Assembly: GCA_964399235.1 (NCBI GenBank)
Contig: CAYNQC010000021.1
Coordinates: 1 to 18,008, forward strand
Direction: 5' to 3'
From: DASPPK01 sp964399235
Lineage (GTDB): Archaea; Thermoproteota; Bathyarchaeia; Bathyarchaeales; Bathycorpusculaceae
DNA: 18,008 bases
Shown: in pieces, positions 12,895 to 18,008 of the stretch
Position numbering within the stretch: position 1 is the first letter of the stretch
Layout: each line of letters starts with the position of its first letter
Translations under genes and position numbers: made by a program
The notes under the pieces: generated by a model
The model's database searches: none
What the model was told of the DNA's origin: nothing
What the model saw: only the letters and a program-made list of their open reading frames with translations

Positions 12895-15684
12895 TTGAAA
12901 AGGTTTCCTGCCAAAGAATATGACCTTCCATTCTTCCATGAAAAAGACTATGTTAGGAAGCTATGCCCCAAATGCAATACCTTTTTCTGGACGCGCAACC
13001 CGGACCAGGAAATGTGTGGAGAAGCAACGTCTAAAGGATGCGCAACATACACTTTCCTGCACAACTCTCCCATGAAACGAAGCTACAACCTGCGGGAAAT
13101 GCGGGAGTCTTTTCTATCATTTTTTGAAAAGCATGACCACGCAAGGATAAAACCTTACCCCGTCGTTGCAAGATGGAGAGCAGACCTCTACCTGACACAT
13201 GCAAGCATAATCGACTTCCAACCCTATGTCACAGACGGGCTTGCACCTGCCCCAGCTAACCCATTGGTTGTTTCACAACCTTGCATACGATTAGTGGACA
13301 TAGACAACACAGGCCCTACTTTCGGGCGGCACCTCACTATCTTTGAAATGGGAGGCGCACACGCCTTCAATTATCCAGACAAAGAGGTTTACTGGAAAGA
13401 CCAGACTGTCAGGTATCAAAATCAGTGGGTCACACAAGACTTGGGCGTAAACCCAGACGAAATCGTATATAAAGAAGAAGTCTGGTGTGGCGGAGGAAAC
13501 GCAGGACCCTGCATTGAATCCATAATACGCGGACTCGAAGTCGACACACTTGTTTTCATGCAGTACAAGGTCATAAACGACGAATTCGTCAAACTGCCAA
13601 TCAGAACAGTCGACACAGGCTACGGCATAGACCGTTACACTTGGGTCTCACAGGGTGCGCCAAGCGGCTTCCACGCAATCTACGGTGACCTGCTTGAAAG
13701 AATTTTCAAAATGGCCGGAATAAATAAAATCGACCAGGAACTACTTGCAAAGGTCTCGAAAGTCTCAGGCCTCGTGAGCGTTGACAAAGCAGCAAGCAGA
13801 ATGGAGACCAGGAAAAAGGAAGCTAAACTGGCAGGATTGAAAGTTAATGAACTGGACGAGTTTATCACGCCGATCGAAAACGCCTACGCAGTTGCAGACC
13901 ACACGAAATGTTTGAGCTTCATCCTTTCTGAAGGTGTCGTTCCTTCAAACATTCAAGAAGGATACTTAGCGAGACTTGTCTTTCGAAGAATCTACCGCCT
14001 TCTGAGGATTCTAGGGATGCCAGACAAGCTCTATGACATCATGGATATGCAGGTCAAAATGTGGGGCAAAGACTTTCCCCAGATCAAGGAAATGCGCAAT
14101 GAGATAATGGAAATGGTGAAAGTTGAAGAAGAAAAGTTCGAAGACACCATAAAACGCGGAGAAGGAATGGTGAAACGCATTTCCGAAGAGTTGGAGACCA
14201 AAGGCAAGAAGGAAATACCTCCTGAAACGCTGACTGAGCTTTACGATTCGCATGGATTGCCGCCTGAAATCGTCAAGCAAGTGGCCGAAAAGGCGAAAAT
14301 GAAAGTCGAAATTCCTGACAATTTCTATACACTTATCGCGCAAAGGCACATGCAGGTGACCCCTCCGGCAGAAGAAGCCACTTCTGAAGAATGGCCGAAG
14401 AAATCTGTTGAAAAACTGCCAGCAACCGAGGCTCTCTACTACAAGGACCAGTACTTGAAGGCGTTTGAAGCAAGAGTCTTGAAAGTGATCGGCAAAGAGT
14501 TCGTGGTGTTTGACAAAACATGCTTCTTCCCTGAAGGCGGCGGTCAACCGCCGGATAGTGGTCGTCTAAGTTTTGACGGAAAAACAGCTGAAGTCGTCGA
14601 CGTGCAGAAATTTGGTGCGGTTATTGTTCACAGGATCAAAGGCAACGTTCCCAAGGAAGGCCAAACTGTGAAGGGTGAAATCGAATGGAACACACGTTAC
14701 AGTCTCATGAAAAATCACACGGCGACCCATGTCATCGGAGGAGCAGCAAGACGCGTCTTGGGGCAACATGTCTGGCAGTTCGGAACACAAAAAGGCGTTG
14801 AATCTTCGAGACTCGACATTTCACACTATCGCAGGTTGACGTTGGAGGAACTGCACAAAATCGAGACACTCGCAAACGAGGCGGTCCTCAGAAACATCAG
14901 AGTTGACATTTCATGGATGCCCAGAAATAAGGCGGAAAGCCTCTACGGTTTCAAGCTGTACCAGGGCGGCGCAGTTCCAGGCAAAGAAATCCGCGTGGTC
15001 AGAACAGGAGATTGGGACGTTGAAGCCTGCGCAGGCACACATCTGAAGAGCACTGGGGAAATCGGTTTCATCAAGATAATCCATTCTGAAAGAGTGCAGG
15101 ATGGCGTCGAACGACTTGAATACTCCATAGGTATTCCCGCTGTGAAAGCCGTTCAGGCAAATGAAAGTCTTCTAATGAAGCTTTCAGAAACTTTGAACGC
15201 TCCGCTTGAAAAACTGGACCAGACAGCTGAGAAAATCGTCAAAGAACTGAAAGAGACGAATGTTGAAAGGAGAAAGCTGATTAAAGAACTAGCAACGCGT
15301 GAAAGCACAAGTGCAGGCGGGGAAAGCGTTTGCAGTACTGAAGAAGTCAACGGAATAAAGATCATTAAGCGAGATTTTCAGGATGCGATCGACGTTGACC
15401 GCATGGTGCAGACTGCAACTGAGATTATCAAGAAGGATGAAGCCACAGTGACACTGTTTTATGGTGCGAATGATAAGAACGCACGAATAATGGTTATGAC
15501 AGGCAGCACTGCAATTGGAAAGGGTGCGAATGCCGGCGAAGTTGTCAGAGAAGCCTCAGCGTTGATAGGCGGCGGTGGAGGAGGCAGACCCAACTTTGCG
15601 CAAGGCGGGGGAACGCAAGTCCAGAAGCTTTCGCAGGCGATCATGAAAGCTGAGGAAGTATTGAGGAAGCAGCTGAAACGTTGA
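12895..15684 (+). CDS. alaS: Alanyl-tRNA synthetase (archaeal type)
   Basis: A complete 929-residue class II synthetase that charges tRNA-Ala. The archaeal N-terminal extension with CPKC at 24-27 and Cys41/Cys49 comes first. The class II catalytic core starts near 62, with RIKPYPVVARWRADLYLTHASI at 84-105 and IFEMGGAHAF at 149-158. The editing domain, which clears Ser and Gly mischarged on tRNA-Ala, has HTATH (His608, His612) and CAGTH (Cys712, His716). A C-terminal DHHA1/C-Ala domain ends in GGGGGGRPNFAQGGG at about 892-906. The TTG start is supported by GGAGCGAT upstream and by the family start (FPAKEYDLPFF). The length equals other archaeal AlaRS. It is followed by the aldo/keto reductase 51 bases later. 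Confidence 0.98.
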   Translation: MKRFPAKEYDLPFFHEKDYVRKLCPKCNTFFWTRNPDQEMCGEATSKGCATYTFLHNSPMKRSYNLREMRESFLSFFEKHDHARIKPYPVVARWRADLYLTHASIIDFQPYVTDGLAPAPANPLVVSQPCIRLVDIDNTGPTFGRHLTIFEMGGAHAFNYPDKEVYWKDQTVRYQNQWVTQDLGVNPDEIVYKEEVWCGGGNAGPCIESIIRGLEVDTLVFMQYKVINDEFVKLPIRTVDTGYGIDRYTWVSQGAPSGFHAIYGDLLERIFKMAGINKIDQELLAKVSKVSGLVSVDKAASRMETRKKEAKLAGLKVNELDEFITPIENAYAVADHTKCLSFILSEGVVPSNIQEGYLARLVFRRIYRLLRILGMPDKLYDIMDMQVKMWGKDFPQIKEMRNEIMEMVKVEEEKFEDTIKRGEGMVKRISEELETKGKKEIPPETLTELYDSHGLPPEIVKQVAEKAKMKVEIPDNFYTLIAQRHMQVTPPAEEATSEEWPKKSVEKLPATEALYYKDQYLKAFEARVLKVIGKEFVVFDKTCFFPEGGGQPPDSGRLSFDGKTAEVVDVQKFGAVIVHRIKGNVPKEGQTVKGEIEWNTRYSLMKNHTATHVIGGAARRVLGQHVWQFGTQKGVESSRLDISHYRRLTLEELHKIETLANEAVLRNIRVDISWMPRNKAESLYGFKLYQGGAVPGKEIRVVRTGDWDVEACAGTHLKSTGEIGFIKIIHSERVQDGVERLEYSIGIPAVKAVQANESLLMKLSETLNAPLEKLDQTAEKIVKELKETNVERRKLIKELATRESTSAGGESVCSTEEVNGIKIIKRDFQDAIDVDRMVQTATEIIKKDEATVTLFYGANDKNARIMVMTGSTAIGKGANAGEVVREASALIGGGGGGRPNFAQGGGTQVQKLSQAIMKAEEVLRKQLKR

Positions 15685-15723
15685 ACTCCCTTTTGAAAAA
15701 AATCACGTCAGAATCTCATGCTT

Positions 15724-15729
15724 GAGGAG
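15724..15729 (+). promoter_or_regulatory. Shine-Dalgarno deciding the aldo/keto reductase start
   Basis: GAGGAG lies six bases before the ATG at 15736. It makes that codon the start rather than the in-frame ATG at 15718, which has no ribosome-binding site and would add six residues not seen in the family. Confidence 0.6.
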
Positions 15730-15735
15730 CTTTGT

Positions 15736-16641
15736 ATGAAGTACAGAAAGCTTGGAAAACTAGACTTCAAAGTATCAGCACTCGGTTTTGGGGCAATGCG
15801 GCTTCCGATAGTGGGCAAGGACGCGGCGAACATAAACCAGCCTGAGGCAATACGGATGATAAGATACGCGATCGATCATGGCGTCAACTATGTGGACACT
15901 GCCTACCCATACCATCGGGGAAACAGTGAACCGCTGGTGGGAAAGGCATTGGCAGATGGATACAGAAAAAAGGTCAAACTCGCAACCAAGATGCCCACGT
16001 GNNNNNNNNNNNNNNNNNNNNNNNNNNNNNNNNNNNNNNNNNNNNNNNNNNNNNNNNNNNNNNNNNNNNNNNNNNNNNNNNNNNNNNNNNNNNNNNNNNN
16101 NGCTGTCGTCATCATGGAACCGATTGCCGGCGGAATGTTGGCAGTGAAACCGCCAGCCGAGGTCGAGGCAATTTGGAACAAGGCCGAGGTCAAGAGGACG
16201 CCGGCAGAATGGGCACTCCAATGGGTCTGGAACCAGCCCGAAGTCTCAGTGGTACTCAGCGGCATGAGCACAATGCGACAGGTTAAAGAAAATGTGCGGA
16301 GCGCGAGCCATTCGGGCCCGAATACCCTGACGAGAAAAGAACTTGCACTCTTCAATCAAGTCGTTCCAAAATACAAAGAATTTGGTTTTATAGGATGCAC
16401 AGGTTGCAGATACTGCATGCCTTGCCCCGAAGGAGTGAACATTCCACAGATAATCTCTCTTTTTAACGAGTATTTGATGAAGGACAAGAACGATGAGATC
16501 AAGAAAAAGTATTGGGAACATATTACACCTGAAAGTCAAGCCAAAAGATGCGCCAGATGCGGGAAATGCGAAGAGCTTTGCCCACAGAAACTTTCAGTCA
16601 GAGAGGTTCTGAACCGAGCTTTCTGGATCTTTGAACAATAA
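15736..16641 (+). CDS. Aldo/keto reductase with C-terminal 4Fe-4S ferredoxin domain (interrupted by assembly gap)
   Basis: The N-terminal part (89 residues before the gap) opens with KYRKLGKLDFKVSALGFGAMRLP. It carries Asp54 and Tyr57 in VDTAYPYH and Lys85 in LATKMPTW, three of the four catalytic residues of the aldo/keto reductase barrel. After the N run come AVVIMEPIAGG, SVVLSGMSTMRQV and a tail with two cysteine clusters: C-x2-C-x2-C-x2-C-P from about 16395 and C-x2-C-x2-C-x3-C-P from about 16549, typical of 4Fe-4S binding. The catalytic His and NADPH-site strands lie in the gap. The reaction is NAD(P)H- or iron-sulfur-linked carbonyl reduction; the substrate is unknown. With 100 N the frame happens to be kept, but the family length (about 370-390) means roughly 90 codons more are missing. 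Confidence 0.88.
   Translation: MKYRKLGKLDFKVSALGFGAMRLPIVGKDAANINQPEAIRMIRYAIDHGVNYVDTAYPYHRGNSEPLVGKALADGYRKKVKLATKMPTXXXXXXXXXXXXXXXXXXXXXXXXXXXXXXXXXXAVVIMEPIAGGMLAVKPPAEVEAIWNKAEVKRTPAEWALQWVWNQPEVSVVLSGMSTMRQVKENVRSASHSGPNTLTRKELALFNQVVPKYKEFGFIGCTGCRYCMPCPEGVNIPQIISLFNEYLMKDKNDEIKKKYWEHITPESQAKRCARCGKCEELCPQKLSVREVLNRAFWIFEQ
16002..16101. other. Assembly gap (100 N)
   Basis: Exactly 100 unknown bases, the conventional placeholder for a scaffold join of unsized length. It falls inside the aldo/keto reductase gene, between the MPTW and AVVIMEP segments. Confidence 0.98.
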
Positions 16642-16672
16642 GCTGCACAGTCAACTGTTGGTCTGTGGTGGC

Positions 16673-17329
16673 ATGGAGATACGCGCTGTCATTTTTGACT
16701 TCGATGGAGTGATCGCTGAGACCGAACACATACACATACAAGCGGAAAAACAGACCATGCTAAAATACGGTGTCAAAATATCTGAAGATGAACTGCACGA
16801 GTTCACGGGAACCACGGCAAGACACATGTTCACGGAACTGATAAGAAGATATGGCCTCAGCACAACTTTCGACGAGATATTCAGCGAGAAAGATAAAACC
16901 ATGTTCAAACTGCTCGAAAGTGATGTTCAGCCTACAAGAGGAGTCATCGAATTACTCTGGAGACTGAAAAAGAAGAATGTGAAACTTGGAATCGGGTCGA
17001 GTTCCCACAGAAAACTGATAATCTATGTCTTGAAAAAGTTGGAAATAGAAAATCTGTTTGAGGCAGTGATCGGAGCTGAAGACATAACATATGGAAAGCC
17101 GAACCCAGAAATATTCCTGAAGTGTGCCCGCATGCTTGGCACAGACCCTGCTCAGTGTTTAGTGGTCGAAGATGCCGCGCTTGGACTTCAAGCCGCGAAG
17201 GCAGCAGGAATGATCTGTCTAGGCTACAGAAACCCACACAGTGGAAAGCAAGACTTGGCCAAAGCAGATTTCGTAACCGATGACTTCACAAAACTCGACA
17301 TAGAAAAGCTAGTTCTGCACCGAAAATGA
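16673..17329 (+). CDS. HAD-superfamily phosphatase, beta-phosphoglucomutase-like
   Basis: A 218-residue HAD hydrolase. Motif I is DFDGV at 9-13 (nucleophile Asp9, Asp11). Motif II is Ser109 in GIGSSS. Motif III is Lys142 in YGKPNPEIF. Motif IV is VVEDAALGLQAAKAAGM at 164-180 (Glu166, Asp167). An alpha-helical C1 cap spans about 16-85. These features fit the beta-phosphoglucomutase/phosphatase subgroup, which moves or removes phosphate on sugars and small metabolites; mutase versus phosphatase cannot be settled here. The ATG at 16673 is preferred over an in-frame start at 16631, which would overlap the reductase and add a non-family leader. It lies 31 bases after the reductase and 16 before the LigD-type gene, so the three are probably co-transcribed. 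Confidence 0.92.
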   Translation: MEIRAVIFDFDGVIAETEHIHIQAEKQTMLKYGVKISEDELHEFTGTTARHMFTELIRRYGLSTTFDEIFSEKDKTMFKLLESDVQPTRGVIELLWRLKKKNVKLGIGSSSHRKLIIYVLKKLEIENLFEAVIGAEDITYGKPNPEIFLKCARMLGTDPAQCLVVEDAALGLQAAKAAGMICLGYRNPHSGKQDLAKADFVTDDFTKLDIEKLVLHRK

Positions 17330-17345
17330 ACGGAGTCCTATCCAA

Positions 17346-18008
17346 ATGGCGGAAAAACTCACGAAAGTTGAGTTCACAAACCTGGACAAAATTCTGTACC
17401 CAGATCTGAAAATCACGAAGGCGCAGGTGATCGAATACTACATTAGAGTAGCTCCAAAAATGCTGAACATAATGGCCAACAGACCCATAGTTTTGACAAG
17501 ATTTCCAAACGGCATCAACAAAGAGGGCTTCTACGAAAAAGATGCTCCACGAGGCACTCCAGAATGGGTGAAGACCTTCAAGAGGTTCTCAGAGACTGCA
17601 GAACGCGAAATTGACTATATAATAAGCGATGACGTTGACACGCCGATCTGGCTTGCCAACCTGGCGGCCCTAGAGATACATATGACGTTATCGAAAGCGG
17701 ACTCTTTCGAAACCCCAGACCTCGCTGTATTTGACCTAGATCCCACGCCTAACGCAGAATACGACGATGTTGTGGAGGTTGCCAACCTGCTCAAAGAAGA
17801 ACTTGACTCCATGGGTCTCACGTCTTACGTCAAGACCTCTGGAAAGAAAGGACTACACATTCTGCTTCCAACAGTCCAAGAATACACTTTCAAACAGACC
17901 CGAAGCTTCGTACAAGCGGTCGGGGAGCGCATCAAAAGACAAAACTCCCTAGCGCGCGCTTTCTACCCCAAAGGAACCAGTTCAGGCAATTATCTGGTCG
18001 AATACGCA
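17346..18008 (+). CDS. LigD-type DNA repair polymerase/primase domain (3' end cut by window edge)
   Basis: From ATG at 17346, 221 codons stay open to the window edge. The sequence follows the LigD polymerase domain (archaeo-eukaryotic primase fold): LDKILYPD at 13-20, ITKAQVIEYYIRVAPKML at 23-40, RPIVLTRFPNGINKEGFYEKDAP at 46-68, WLANLAALEIH at 102-112, the catalytic metal pair FDLDP at 129-133 (Asp130, Asp132) and KTSGKKGLH at 163-171. Such enzymes fill ends and add ribonucleotides in non-homologous end joining. GGAG lies about ten bases upstream. Whether a ligase or phosphoesterase domain is fused downstream is not visible. In the archaeon Methanocella the polymerase, ligase and phosphoesterase are separate proteins. 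Confidence 0.93.
   Translation, partial: MAEKLTKVEFTNLDKILYPDLKITKAQVIEYYIRVAPKMLNIMANRPIVLTRFPNGINKEGFYEKDAPRGTPEWVKTFKRFSETAEREIDYIISDDVDTPIWLANLAALEIHMTLSKADSFETPDLAVFDLDPTPNAEYDDVVEVANLLKEELDSMGLTSYVKTSGKKGLHILLPTVQEYTFKQTRSFVQAVGERIKRQNSLARAFYPKGTSSGNYLVEYA

Noticed and set aside
14011..14547. Long antisense open frame of 178 residues within alaS
   Set aside because: Phe/His/Leu-rich text that is the shadow of Lys/Glu-rich AlaRS codons; it has no promoter and no recognisable domain.
16631..16672. Longer start for the second HAD phosphatase overlapping the reductase stop
   Set aside because: The extra residues precede the first beta strand, and the family begins directly before DFDGV. 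The ATG at 16673 fits.
15736..17329. Reading the reductase, HAD phosphatase and LigD polymerase as a dedicated new repair system
   Set aside because: Close spacing supports co-transcription, but the first two are generic metabolic enzymes, and nothing in their sequence ties them to DNA ends.
1..18008. Searched by eye for tRNA genes, box C/D guide RNAs, CRISPR repeats and insertion sequences
   Set aside because: No TTCGA-type T-arm with matching acceptor, no paired C and D boxes in the intergenic gaps, no regularly spaced direct repeats and no transposase-like protein were found. A covariance-model scan could still reveal a diverged RNA gene.

Overview
The window is an 18 kb piece of an uncultured archaeal genome. 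TiaS, Tsr3, an archaeal-type AlaRS with its N-terminal zinc-binding extension, a stand-alone RAM-domain protein and TATA/BRE-like promoters close to start codons all point to Archaea. The overall feel is Thermoproteota, perhaps Bathyarchaeia; that lineage is an inference from protein flavour, not from a search. A 100-N run marks a scaffold join, so this is draft or metagenomic assembly. I see no tRNA, rRNA, CRISPR array, insertion sequence or prophage gene. Most of the content is core metabolism and RNA biology.

Layout. Positions 1-1360 (minus) hold a BMP-family solute-binding protein cut by the left edge and a small conserved protein, separated by a clear hairpin terminator. Positions 1479-3713 (plus) hold a phosphosugar mutase (GlmM-like) and an HD-domain phosphohydrolase. 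A 310-base gene-free stretch with hairpins and a pyrimidine tract follows. A HAD phosphatase (minus, 4024-4677) is divergent from a UPF0173 metallo-hydrolase (4808-5464). Next come the ATPase and permease of an ABC-3 metal transporter (5556-7043), with no binding-protein gene beside them, and a two-helix membrane protein (7166-7486).

Positions 7586-10242 (minus) form a probable three-gene unit, read right to left: the NAD(P)HX repair enzyme Nnr, the rRNA aminocarboxypropyl transferase Tsr3, and a macrodomain hydrolase. The plus strand then carries a RAM-domain protein (10389-10631) and TiaS (10717-12057). TiaS converges, with a single base between stops, on a small one-helix membrane protein (12059-12349, minus). 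That gene in turn shares a palindromic TATA-like box with a divergent FUN14-family protein (12402-12710). AlaRS (12895-15684), a ferredoxin-tailed aldo/keto reductase interrupted by the N gap (15736-16641), a second HAD phosphatase (16673-17329) and the start of a LigD-type polymerase (17346 to the right edge) complete the window.

Functional links. TiaS and AlaRS serve decoding, and TiaS fits the free use of ATA codons here. Tsr3 modifies small-subunit rRNA. Nnr and the macrodomain protein both act on damaged or spent NAD-derived nucleotides and may form a small metabolite-repair operon. The LigD polymerase fragment suggests non-homologous end joining, which is patchy in archaea, but its partners (Ku, ligase, phosphoesterase) are not visible. 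I found no convincing undescribed multi-gene system. The best leads are the LigD polymerase, the Nnr-Tsr3-macrodomain unit, the transporter without a binding protein and its operator-like inverted repeat, and the structured gap at 3714-4023.
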